32,112 bases of DNA from a virus, in IMG/VR virus record IMGVR_UViG_3300042937_000486, positions 1 through 32,112 of that record, one strand, 5' to 3'. The position numbers were made by a program, and so were the translations under genes. The first letter of the stretch is position 1; every line of letters starts with the position of its first letter. A model generated the notes under the pieces. It did not search any database. It was not told the origin of the DNA and worked only from the letters and a program-made list of their open reading frames with translations. This document shows positions 15,989 to 23,540 of this stretch, piece by piece.

Positions 15989-17872
15989 CTAGTCCTTTAA
16001 TTTGGCTGTGTTAGTTTGCTTATTATATGTATATTTTGAAGGAGAATTTCCAGATTTCTTGCTTGCCCTATCTTTGGCTCTCTCTCCCGGTGTCATACTA
16101 TTACGAGTTTCACCTTTATCTGTTAATGCAAGCGAGTCTTGCTGTAATATGCCAAATTGGCGCAATTTACCTATTGCTACATTTGCTGCACCAGAAACAC
16201 CTTTTGATCTCAATTGATTTGTAAGACGAGTGAGTATCTTTGGCTTTGTTTCTTCTTTGATTTTGACTGTTCTCAATCTGAATTTTGTGTTTGGATGTGA
16301 TTGTTGTAACTCACCAACCGCATCTACATTTGGAGCATGATCATCACTGAACTCAACTTTTTTATAATTCTTACCAGCAATATGAGTACCGAGTGCATTT
16401 CTTTTTGCATTTGGATCAGAAGAACCAACTGCCATTATTTTCAAACGCTTGCCGCGCACTCCACGAGTCTTTAAATACTTGCGAATCGCATCTTCGGATT
16501 TGGCAGGTCTTGCAGTAAGCACTGCTACATCTCTGCCTTTTCTAGAAGCATTTCTTGCTGCTCTATCTAATCCGGTAACTGGTACTGGATCTACAACATT
16601 ATGAAAATCTGTATAATCCATTTGATGATGCTTCTCTGGTGTAAACTTTGCATATTCAGCCGGAGTTAAATATGTAATTTCACCATTACGAGTATCAGTA
16701 ACTTTGACTTTTGAATTTGTATGTGCTAATGTATCATCAAAATCAAATACATGGAGATGTTTTTTTGCTTCAGTTATCTTATCTTTTTTTCCATGAAACA
16801 CATCTCTCCAACCAGATACATTTTTTGTCCAGTTCTTATTCAAGCCAGTTGGATCATTACTGGCTCCAGCTGGTGCATATTTGCTTGCAAGATATGGAAT
16901 AAAATCTTCTGGTTTGCCACCAGATGATATATGTGAACGATATTTGCTCATTACAGTGGCTGCAGCCCATCCGGCTTGTCTATCCAGAGTGGTTTCTTTT
17001 CCTTCACCTTTTTTGCCTAAAGCTTTTGGTGCAAGGACTCCAAATTCTTTTCCAGATTTGCCATTCTCTGCTTTACGAATACCAAACAATGTAGCTATAT
17101 GGTCGTGATCTGTTGCCTTTATACCATTTCGCTCTGCAGCAGCCATTATGATTGGGTATTCTTCGCCAAAGTGTTGTTGCAATCTAGCGTGAAATTCTTT
17201 ATGTCCAGGCGGTTCTTTTGTTTTTACTTCAGGCATCTTTGATTGAACATCTTTAGGAATAATCAATGATGCTTTTGGTTTTTTGATTTGTGGTGCTGCT
17301 GCATTTACTTGTGCTATATGAACTTCTGGTTTCTTTGGAAACATATTCTTAACTGCTTTACCACCACCAAATGCCACAGCTCCTGCAACAGCAGCAGTGC
17401 CCAATACCTTTGCGATATCTTTCTTTAAACTCTCATTGACAATTTCATTTCTTTCATAATCTTTGATCACATAATCTGGATGTGCTTTGCGTAATTTTTG
17501 AACTATGCCAGATATATGTGATGGTGGAGTCTTGTTATCGTATGTTAAAGAGATGGCTTTAAGATCATGATCGACTCTACCAGAAGGTCTTCTGGGGCCG
17601 CCTTCTGGGTAATGTAATTCATCCATGCCAAACATATCGCCATGTGTGGCTTTTGGTCTCCACTCTGGTATTTTTTTTCTTTTGATAGTATCATCGTGGT
17701 GTACCCAGAGTTCTGTGTTTGTACTAGAACCAATACCACCAGTATATGCCTGATGACCAATTTCAGTATATGCATCCTTATCAACAGGATATTGGTGCCT
17801 AGTCTTTACTCTTTTGTAAAATTCTGGCACATCCGGTTCATTAGATTCTGAAAATTGACCAAATGACTTCAT
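15989..17872 (-). CDS. Lysozyme-like plus HAD phosphatase protein with capsid-targeting-like leader
   Basis: 627 aa. Leader MKSFGQFSESNE. Residues about 15-145 are an unassigned domain (ELWVHHDD, GDMFGMDELHYPEGGP). A Gly/Ala stretch near 155-175 may be a membrane helix. Residues about 225-355 look like a lysozyme/transglycosylase (FGIRKAENGKSGKEFGVL, RQAGWAAATVMSKY, NWTKNVSGWRD). Residues 372-540 are a HAD phosphatase: motif I D377-F-D379-D-T, VLTARP, and FSDDHAPN. The tail (MTPGERAKDRASKKSG) is basic. It could be a virion enzyme for entry plus a nucleic-acid end or nucleotide phosphatase. ATGA overlap with the 61-aa gene upstream. Confidence 0.75.
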   Translation of the reverse strand: MKSFGQFSESNEPDVPEFYKRVKTRHQYPVDKDAYTEIGHQAYTGGIGSSTNTELWVHHDDTIKRKKIPEWRPKATHGDMFGMDELHYPEGGPRRPSGRVDHDLKAISLTYDNKTPPSHISGIVQKLRKAHPDYVIKDYERNEIVNESLKKDIAKVLGTAAVAGAVAFGGGKAVKNMFPKKPEVHIAQVNAAAPQIKKPKASLIIPKDVQSKMPEVKTKEPPGHKEFHARLQQHFGEEYPIIMAAAERNGIKATDHDHIATLFGIRKAENGKSGKEFGVLAPKALGKKGEGKETTLDRQAGWAAATVMSKYRSHISSGGKPEDFIPYLASKYAPAGASNDPTGLNKNWTKNVSGWRDVFHGKKDKITEAKKHLHVFDFDDTLAHTNSKVKVTDTRNGEITYLTPAEYAKFTPEKHHQMDYTDFHNVVDPVPVTGLDRAARNASRKGRDVAVLTARPAKSEDAIRKYLKTRGVRGKRLKIMAVGSSDPNAKRNALGTHIAGKNYKKVEFSDDHAPNVDAVGELQQSHPNTKFRLRTVKIKEETKPKILTRLTNQLRSKGVSGAANVAIGKLRQFGILQQDSLALTDKGETRNSMTPGERAKDRASKKSGNSPSKYTYNKQTNTAKLKD

Positions 17873-18054
17873 TTATAAGATTCCGTGAGAACGCTTTCAA
17901 GAACAACTGCAATTTCTTTTTCAGTTAATTCAACATCATGTGCTTCTTCGTATCTGCAAATGGCTTCAACGATACTAGAAGTGTTACTGTTTGCCCATTG
18001 CTCAAACAATGCTTGTTTAGCATATGATTCTGATATTGTTTTTACCCAGTTCAT
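17869..18054 (-). CDS. Small acidic late protein, 61 aa
   Basis: Begins MNWVKTISESYAKQALFEQW, matching the W-helix-S-x-x-Y leader class of the 422-aa and 219-aa proteins, and ends in LESVLTESYK. Almost entirely helical. ATGA overlaps on both sides place it firmly in the operon. Possibly a small head core peptide; function unknown. Confidence 0.75.
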   Translation of the reverse strand: MNWVKTISESYAKQALFEQWANSNTSSIVEAICRYEEAHDVELTEKEIAVVLESVLTESYK

Positions 18055-18206
18055 TTGTTTTTTCCTTTTACTCTTTTCATCATCTCTCTTGCAGCAATTA
18101 GTATATCAGATGGTGATGGTGATGTGTTAGTGGGTTTACTTCTTGCATCTTCTCTTGCAAGTGCTGCTCGTATTTCTTTTATGTGATCTTCAATATCAGA
18201 TTTCAT
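18051..18206 (-). CDS. Small charged protein, 51 aa
   Basis: Starts MKSDIEDHIKEIRAALARED, then a Ser/Pro/Thr linker, then a basic helix (AAREMMKRVKGKNK). The ATG overlaps the upstream gene by 11 bases and the TGA overlaps the next ATG (ATGA). Translational coupling on both ends supports it as real. No family recognised. Confidence 0.7.
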   Translation of the reverse strand: MKSDIEDHIKEIRAALAREDARSKPTNTSPSPSDILIAAREMMKRVKGKNK

Positions 18207-19185
18207 GTTTCTTTGCTTTGATTTTATTAACAGAATCTGTAAATATTCCAGAAGTAGAATGTATTGTATGATGTGGTCTCAACATATCTATAGTTGATGG
18301 ACTGTCTTTGACTTTGCCATGAACTTTAATAGCAGTTACGGCTCTTCTGTTATAGAATCCAGTTGCTTTCTGTCTAACAGAATCTTTTGCTCTTATTCTT
18401 AAAGATACTTTCAATCCTTGACCAAGAATTGGTGGAGCATTTCCTTGTTTATCAAGAATATTCAATGGATTTTCTTCGGATGTTCTATACAAATGAGCTC
18501 GATTTGATGATTTGCCATTCTTGCCGGAGACAGTTACATGCTGTATATGGTACATAGAACCATGATGTTCTTTGTGATGATCTGCTAATATTGTTCCATC
18601 CATCGGAAGATACATTTCTCCACCTGTATGAATGTGATATGCTTCATCGTTTAGATGCTTCATTTCTCTGCCAGATTTTATTGGTTTCTTTGGTGCTTCT
18701 AGAGTTGTTCCATAATGTTTAGTCATTATGTCGAGTAAATGAGTTGGTTTACGCGAGATCGTCTTTTCTGCTCCACCAAGACCACCAACAGCGCCTGATG
18801 TAAATTGTTTCTTTTCTATATGTCTTTGTAATGCAGTTGAAGTTGCAGAATGAGTCCATTTTCTGCCTCCAAGACCATCTGGTACAAATTTCAGTGTTCC
18901 TTGACCAACATCTTTTCCACTAAACTCATGACCGTGACCAATGCTAACACCAACACCGTGAATCATTGCATCGACTTGGTGGCCACAACCACCTTGTTCT
19001 GCACATTGCTCATGTCCTATTTTTTTCATTGACGACTTGATGCGCTTTTCTGCATCTTGCCATGGCTTTGGTTTAATTTTATTCTTTTGACCAGGAGTTG
19101 CAACTACAGCCGCTGCTGGAGCGACACTTCTTTTAGTCATCTCATTAATGAGTTGTAATTTTTCAAGCAATTGCTGTTTGTTCAT
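18196..19185 (-). CDS. Late protein with capsid-targeting-like leader, 329 aa
   Basis: Start at 19185 chosen for AAGGG upstream and for the leader MNKQQLLEKLQLINEMTK (INE). The body has many His and Gly: MIHGVGVSIGHGHEFSGKD, HIHTGGEMYLPMDG and HHKEHHGSMYHIQHV, and three Cys near residues 60-68 (CAEQGGCGHQ). A folded, possibly metal-binding enzyme is suggested, but no catalytic motif is recognised. It overlaps the 51-aa gene by 11 bases. Confidence 0.72.
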   Translation of the reverse strand: MNKQQLLEKLQLINEMTKRSVAPAAAVVATPGQKNKIKPKPWQDAEKRIKSSMKKIGHEQCAEQGGCGHQVDAMIHGVGVSIGHGHEFSGKDVGQGTLKFVPDGLGGRKWTHSATSTALQRHIEKKQFTSGAVGGLGGAEKTISRKPTHLLDIMTKHYGTTLEAPKKPIKSGREMKHLNDEAYHIHTGGEMYLPMDGTILADHHKEHHGSMYHIQHVTVSGKNGKSSNRAHLYRTSEENPLNILDKQGNAPPILGQGLKVSLRIRAKDSVRQKATGFYNRRAVTAIKVHGKVKDSPSTIDMLRPHHTIHSTSGIFTDSVNKIKAKKHEI

Positions 19186-19201
19186 TGTCGTATTATATCC
19201 C

Positions 19202-19630
19202 TTAATCAGATTGTGAGCACATATCGTCTGCACAGTATTTCTTCTTGCAATCTTCTTTGGACATATCTGGATAGTTCTCTTTGCACTGTTCCATGCACTC
19301 GGATGGAGTTCCATGATACATTTCAGACAATTGAGACAACATGTCTAAGTATGCTTTAGATAGCTGAGTTATGACATTGGATTCCATGACCTCTTCTTTA
19401 TCGCCACCTTTGCGAGAAGCCATGATGCTATTGATGTCGGCTAATTCCTTTTCGTGACGCGCTTTCTCTTCACCTTCGGTTTCGGCAATCTTTTTGGTGT
19501 ATTCATCAACCAAACCATTTAACTCCTCGTCAGATAGTTTGATTAGTTCTTCGTGTGTGTGACTCTCTCGAATCATATTCGAGTATGCTTTGGCTAATTG
19601 TTGTATAATTGGGTCGTTGAAATTGTTCAT
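19202..19630 (-). CDS. Late protein with duplicated leader helix and Cys-rich tail, 142 aa
   Basis: Leader IIQQLAKAYSNMIRES near the N terminus is echoed by VITQLSKAYLDMLSQLSE near residue 90, so the gene holds two copies of the module. Between them is an acidic coiled coil (KIAETEGEEKARHEKEL). The tail has five Cys (CMEQCKENYPDMSKEDCKKKYC and CSQ), perhaps a small disulfide or metal fold. AAAGGA and a TATAAATA box precede it. Possibly a head core protein. Confidence 0.75.
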   Translation of the reverse strand: MNNFNDPIIQQLAKAYSNMIRESHTHEELIKLSDEELNGLVDEYTKKIAETEGEEKARHEKELADINSIMASRKGGDKEEVMESNVITQLSKAYLDMLSQLSEMYHGTPSECMEQCKENYPDMSKEDCKKKYCADDMCSQSD

Positions 19631-19646
19631 AATAGTTCCTTTATAC

Positions 19647-19654
19647 TATTTATA
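19647..19654 (-). promoter_or_regulatory. T4-type late promoter box TATAAATA
   Basis: Exact box on the - strand, 17 bp before the ATG of the 142-aa gene and just after a terminator. Well placed to restart late transcription. Confidence 0.75.
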
Positions 19655-19658
19655 CAAT

Positions 19659-19684
19659 CAAAAACCCCCCATTGCTGGGGGGTT
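19659..19684 (-). terminator. Rho-independent terminator
   Basis: 8-bp stem AACCCCCC/GGGGGGTT with loop AGCAAT and a T run on the - strand, closing the transcript of the 219-aa gene. Core nearly identical to the terminator at 14.7 kb. Confidence 0.85.
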
Positions 19685-19708
19685 GTGTGTTAATGTTGAT
19701 TTATTTAC

Positions 19709-20368
19709 TTACACAGTCCATTTGTCTGCATGTGCTCGTTCTGCTCGCTTCTTTTCAATTGCTGCTGCTGCTTTGGCTGCTACATCTCGTCTATTGGCAC
19801 GATCTGCATTTCCCATAGCAGTTAATTCTTTGTGTGCCATTTCTCTGTCAGCTTCTGGCACTTTAGATATATTTAGTGGGGTATCTTTTCCGATGGGATA
19901 GTGTTCGTGCGGTGTGCGGACTTCTTTGCCTGAATGAATATAGCCATGACTTGATGGATCACTATTAAAACGCGTTTCAGCTCCTGCTGCTGTCGTTGCT
20001 TTATTAAGCCTATCTCCCAGGCGTGCATCTTGCTCACCTTGCGCCATGCCAGGCCCGTTGCCAATCGCCTTGCCATCTGAGTTTAATTTGTCATTACGAC
20101 GGGATACCAATCCCTTTACTCTGCCAGCATATCTCTTTGCGAGAGCTTCCCCCTTTGGGGTGTTTCTGTTTTTATCTGATACTTGATATTCCATCAAGTC
20201 TTCTACAGACACTTCTAATGCTTCAGCAATTGATATAACAATATCCTCTAGTTCAGAAATGTATTGCGCTTGTTCGTTTATAAGTTCTTCATTTATATTA
20301 GAAGGTGCGCCTGCTGAATTGTTGATGTATGAATTAGTAAGTTCTTGTAACCATCTTGAGTCTGTCAT
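19709..20368 (-). CDS. Late protein with coiled-coil module, 219 aa
   Basis: Leader MTDSRWLQELTNSYINNSAG is of the W-helix class. Then INEQAQYISELEDIVISIAE, which matches the NEQLAYIxELEDA module of the two genes at 21.9-22.7 kb. The rest is charged and probably extended, with KAAAAIEKKRAERAHAD at the end. AAAGG lies seven bases before the ATG. Likely a head core or scaffold-associated protein; function unknown. Confidence 0.72.
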   Translation of the reverse strand: MTDSRWLQELTNSYINNSAGAPSNINEELINEQAQYISELEDIVISIAEALEVSVEDLMEYQVSDKNRNTPKGEALAKRYAGRVKGLVSRRNDKLNSDGKAIGNGPGMAQGEQDARLGDRLNKATTAAGAETRFNSDPSSHGYIHSGKEVRTPHEHYPIGKDTPLNISKVPEADREMAHKELTAMGNADRANRRDVAAKAAAAIEKKRAERAHADKWTV

Positions 20369-20405
20369 ATTGAATCCTTTTTAATACATTCTATCTTATT
20401 ATATA

Positions 20406-21062
20406 TCATTTCTCTGGATGGTGAATCAACTTCCACGATCCATGCTCTCTGTAGTCAATACCATACACTTTAGATTCGTGTTCTTCTGGCTTGTAAACGG
20501 GAATATGTTCATCCGTGTTTTCATTGAAAGCAGCAGATCCACCAAGACGGGTTATATCCTTCCACATACTATGCGAACCATGTGTATGTGCATCTCCGCT
20601 CATAATGGATTTCTTGAGATGCTTTGCTGCCATCATGTACACATTAGCAGCCAGATTTGGAACCTTAGCCCGCTTTCCTGTATGCTCTCTTGCAAATGTA
20701 GGAGAAGCGTGTGGATAAAGAACTGTCTTGCTTGCACCTGGCAGTTTCTTTGGTTTTGGCAGTTCTATGAAATCAACATGACCAATTGGTTCTTGTTCGT
20801 GCTTCACAATGAAACTGTGTTTGTCTTGTTCTGGGGAGTGATAAACTTTGTATGGGCCTAATTCGCCAATCTTAACATGAAGACCTTTGTTTGGTGTTGC
20901 TGGATAGTCAGCAGTCGGAGCTTTTACAGCATCGCGGACATCCTTGGCATGATTGAATGGCATATTCGGATCCATCAAATGCACTCTCTTAGCATGAATA
21001 CCAAAATCGGTAGTGGCATCAAAGAATGGTGCTTCAGAGATGTACTTCTTAAAGCTTTTCAT
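20406..21062 (-). CDS. Late protein with capsid-targeting-like leader, acetyltransferase-like?, 218 aa
   Basis: Leader MKSFKKYISEAPF is nearly superposable on T4 internal protein leaders, with ISE then Ala. The body shares a domain with the next gene: LGPYKVYHSPEQDKHSFIV, then HTGKRAKVPNLAANVYMMAA and SMWKDITRLGG. The order of strands and a GKxxxVxNLxxxxY helix loosely recalls GNAT acetyltransferases, but I see no firm motif. ATGA overlap with the upstream gene. Confidence 0.72.
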   Translation of the reverse strand: MKSFKKYISEAPFFDATTDFGIHAKRVHLMDPNMPFNHAKDVRDAVKAPTADYPATPNKGLHVKIGELGPYKVYHSPEQDKHSFIVKHEQEPIGHVDFIELPKPKKLPGASKTVLYPHASPTFAREHTGKRAKVPNLAANVYMMAAKHLKKSIMSGDAHTHGSHSMWKDITRLGGSAAFNENTDEHIPVYKPEEHESKVYGIDYREHGSWKLIHHPEK

Positions 21063-21856
21063 TTCTTTTTCTTACCATCTAAGCGTAGAACTATATCTTC
21101 GTTTCCATCTTCTTGAAATGGATGACCATACACAAACGAATCGTGTGTAGCAGGATTATACTTCTTAATATCACTCAGTTTAATTGATTTCTTTTTGAAC
21201 TCGTCTGGATGAGGAAGATGTTCTTTTTTCTTGATCGCTGCCAATCTTTTTGGGTGCATTCCAGAAACAGCCAAATGTTCTTTTGCCGTTTTAAAATCTC
21301 CATAACCAGCATATTCACCACCATGCAATGCTTCATGCTCATCAGAATAATCTTGAAAGTTTCCTGCATTCATAGAAAGATTTGGATGTCTTGGATGAGT
21401 GTGTACATTTACGCTTGTAGGGGCTCTTACTCCAGTTGGTGTTCCAACCGTGACTGTTCTCATTTTTGCCACTCTATTCCAAATAGATTTACCACCCTTA
21501 GTCTGTCTTGTTCCACTCTCTATTGGCGCTACTTTATCTGCAATCATAGAATAGATCTTTGGAACAAGGTTTCTTACTAATGCATTCTTACCACTATGCT
21601 TTCTGTGCATCTCTGGCATATTAATGCTTATTCTGCCTCTTCCCACTCTACCGATATCCATCACACCAACTTGCTTTCCCTTATGTTGTACAGACACCTG
21701 ATCAATTTCGTGATGGTGATGAACTTCATATGGACCAACATTACCAAGTTTGGTAGCCGGACCATCTGGTATTCTAGTGGTGAATGTGTTGCCACGATGT
21801 CTGGAACCCAGTTCCATCATGGGAAACTCTAGAAGAAATTCAGAAAAGCTTTTCAT
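21059..21856 (-). CDS. Paralogous late protein with capsid-targeting-like leader, 265 aa
   Basis: Leader MKSFSEFLLEFPMM (LLE). Residues about 25-135 align with the 218-aa neighbour: VGPYEVHHHHEIDQVSVQ, HSGKNALVRNLVPKIYSMIA, KSIWNRVAKM. A further C-terminal region of about 110 residues (HPNLSMNAGNFQDYSDEHEA, HPDEFKKKSIKLSDI) is absent from the neighbour. The pair arose by tandem duplication. Function unknown; possibly transferred into the host with DNA. Confidence 0.72.
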   Translation of the reverse strand: MKSFSEFLLEFPMMELGSRHRGNTFTTRIPDGPATKLGNVGPYEVHHHHEIDQVSVQHKGKQVGVMDIGRVGRGRISINMPEMHRKHSGKNALVRNLVPKIYSMIADKVAPIESGTRQTKGGKSIWNRVAKMRTVTVGTPTGVRAPTSVNVHTHPRHPNLSMNAGNFQDYSDEHEALHGGEYAGYGDFKTAKEHLAVSGMHPKRLAAIKKKEHLPHPDEFKKKSIKLSDIKKYNPATHDSFVYGHPFQEDGNEDIVLRLDGKKKK

Positions 21857-22386
21857 GTGTTATTGGTATTGCCCAATTGTCTCAATGCCCTAGCCCTTCC
21901 TGGTTTTCGTCGTCTTGTTTCTGCATCTCCGGGTGTAGCATCGAGTCGGCTAAACCGTCCCTCTGGTTTCCCACCAAACCAATTTTTGCCGTCTGCAACT
22001 TTCTTCTCCACTGCCTTAAGATAACTAATTCGGAGTTCATTGCTGATCTCACTTAAAGTTTCTTCTTTCACAGTTTTATTTTGTATCTTACTAATTCTGT
22101 CTTTTCGATCAAATGCGCTTGTCAATTTTTTGTCTTCATCTGCAGTCATTTCATGTCTATCGCCTTCTTCATAAGACTTCTCCGCATTGTCATCAATGGT
22201 CTTCTGTGCCTTGTTCTTTTCTCTCTTCAATATCGCATCTCTTTCAGGAGTCATTCTATAGGCTTCATCCAAAGACAATATAGCATCTTCTAATTCAGTA
22301 ATATAAGCCAATTGTTCATTGACAGTCTCTTGGAGTTTAACGGATTCATTAAAGTAATGTTGATATTTTCTTACTAAGTCTGACAT
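21853..22386 (-). CDS. Late coiled-coil protein, 177 aa
   Basis: Start at 22386 (ATG, AAGGGTGG upstream, one base after the previous stop) rather than the GTG codons just before. First 45 residues (KYQHYFNESVKLQETVNEQL then AYITELEDAI) are almost the same as the next gene upstream. The rest is charged, with a basic Arg-rich end (ETRRRKPGRARALRQLG). FNE then Ser could be a processing site. Probable head core protein. Confidence 0.75.
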   Translation of the reverse strand: MSDLVRKYQHYFNESVKLQETVNEQLAYITELEDAILSLDEAYRMTPERDAILKREKNKAQKTIDDNAEKSYEEGDRHEMTADEDKKLTSAFDRKDRISKIQNKTVKEETLSEISNELRISYLKAVEKKVADGKNWFGGKPEGRFSRLDATPGDAETRRRKPGRARALRQLGNTNNT

Positions 22387-22387
22387 A

Positions 22388-22699
22388 TCATTCACCACCC
22401 TTTTGTTTTTCTATTTCTTTCAAAAGATCTTCAATTTTAGGACTTCCGGTTCTATTTGCAGCAGCATCTTGTTGCTTCCTAAGTTTTGCTAGTTTTGCAT
22501 CAGCCTGCTTGAGCAGTTCTCCCTCTTTTCCCCATGATATGCTTTTATTGGTAAAAGGTATTTTAATTTCACCTTCACTCAAATCAATGAGAGCATCTTC
22601 TAATTCAGCAATATAAGCCAATTGTTCATTAACAGTCTCTTGCAACTTGACCGATTCATTGAAGTAGTGTTGGTACTTTTGTACGAGTATATCAGACAT
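22388..22699 (-). CDS. Late coiled-coil protein, 103 aa, first gene of late operon
   Basis: Begins MSDILVQKYQHYFNESVKLQ, then ETVNEQLAYIAELEDALI. This 40-residue module is repeated in the next gene and partly in the 219-aa gene. The C-terminal half is a charged helix (ADAKLAKLRKQQDAAANR). AAGGA precedes the ATG and an exact late box lies 42 bp upstream. Likely a scaffold or core-associated protein. Confidence 0.75.
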   Translation of the reverse strand: MSDILVQKYQHYFNESVKLQETVNEQLAYIAELEDALIDLSEGEIKIPFTNKSISWGKEGELLKQADAKLAKLRKQQDAAANRTGSPKIEDLLKEIEKQKGGE

Positions 22700-22740
22700 G
22701 GTAGGTTCCTTATTTTGTTAACAATTGGAATAATCACATG

Positions 22741-22748
22741 TATTTATA
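22741..22748 (-). promoter_or_regulatory. T4-type late promoter box TATAAATA
   Basis: Exact box on the - strand, 42 bp before the first gene of the late block. Expected main late promoter for 22.7-19.7 kb. Confidence 0.8.
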
Positions 22749-22798
22749 ATATGAAATATACGGGTAATCGGGCCAATTGAGTGGGAATAGCGAAGGGG

Positions 22799-23083
22799 TC
22801 AGAGGTATCTGCGTTTGATTGCGGCTTCTACGCGACCACCTTTGATGCCATCGCCACTTGCGATCTTTTGCATGATATCCCGGAAGCCACCAGTAGCCTT
22901 CCCGTCCACCCGGTGCGCCGTATCAATTGCAGTACCCGGTACACTCAAGACCACTTGCCGTACACACCGCTTCTTGCCACACTGTGGGCATGGGAGCCCC
23001 TCTGGTAAGGCATTGTCAGCCATGCGGTGGGTCTCCTCCCAGATCGCTTGGCACTTGTCACATTGGTAATCGTATGCTGGCAT
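22799..23083 (-). CDS. FmdB-type zinc ribbon protein, 94 aa
   Basis: Begins MPAYDYQCDKCQAIWEE with zinc ligands C8, C11, C32, C35, the standard FmdB ribbon (two CxxC knuckles about 20 residues apart). The tail is basic (GIKGGRVEAAIKRRYL). FmdB-type ribbons in phages are assumed to be regulators or protein-binding zinc knuckles. AAAGGAG precedes the ATG. It is transcribed away from the repeat block that starts about 120 bp upstream and could be regulated by it. Confidence 0.85.
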   Translation of the reverse strand: MPAYDYQCDKCQAIWEETHRMADNALPEGLPCPQCGKKRCVRQVVLSVPGTAIDTAHRVDGKATGGFRDIMQKIASGDGIKGGRVEAAIKRRYL

Positions 23084-23205
23084 AATAAATCTCCTTTAAA
23101 GTATCTATCTGGTGCCAATTGAGCAACGGACGATTTGCATGGAGGCGAGACGCTGGAGAGCTCTGGGTTCTGTAGTGTCACTGAGGCATTGCCGGCATCA
23201 TCATG

Positions 23206-23515
23206 ACTTCCAATCGAGTAAGCTGGAGCTGCAGGTGAGAGCTCTGGGGTTTCCAGGTAGCCAAAACTTCCAATCGAATGAGCATGGCATATGCCGGCTT
23301 CCAATCGAAAACTTCCAATTGACTGTCTCCCATATTAAACTCTGAGAGCTCGCGACAACTCTCGCGACAACTTCCAATCGATGTTGTAATAATGGCATTC
23401 GGAAACTTCCAATCGAAACTTCCAATCGGCTCGTAAGAGTTTTAACAGAGCTCTGGAACTTCCAATCGATCTGCAATGATTTGGCGTTCAACGGAGGACG
23501 AAAACTTCCAATCGA
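23206..23515 (+). repeat. Nine-copy iteron ACTTCCAATCGA
   Basis: Copies begin at 23206, 23266, 23297 (first base G), 23311 (CAATTGA variant), 23370, 23405, 23418 (last base G), 23458 and 23504. All have the same orientation. Steps are 60, 31, 14, 59, 35, 13, 40 and 46 bp, so it is neither a tandem satellite nor a CRISPR array. Spacer sequences are unrelated except for interspersed AGAGCTC palindromes. Confidence 0.9.
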
Positions 23516-23540
23516 ATTGCTCTATGGCCCACGACTTGTA

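Noticed and set aside
23201-23491. Open frame through the iteron array with repeated DWK segments
   Set aside because: Iteron spacing is not a multiple of three, so copies fall in different frames; no ribosome site.
23206-23515. CRISPR array
   Set aside because: The repeat is only 12 bp, spacers range from 1 to 48 bp, and no cas genes are present.
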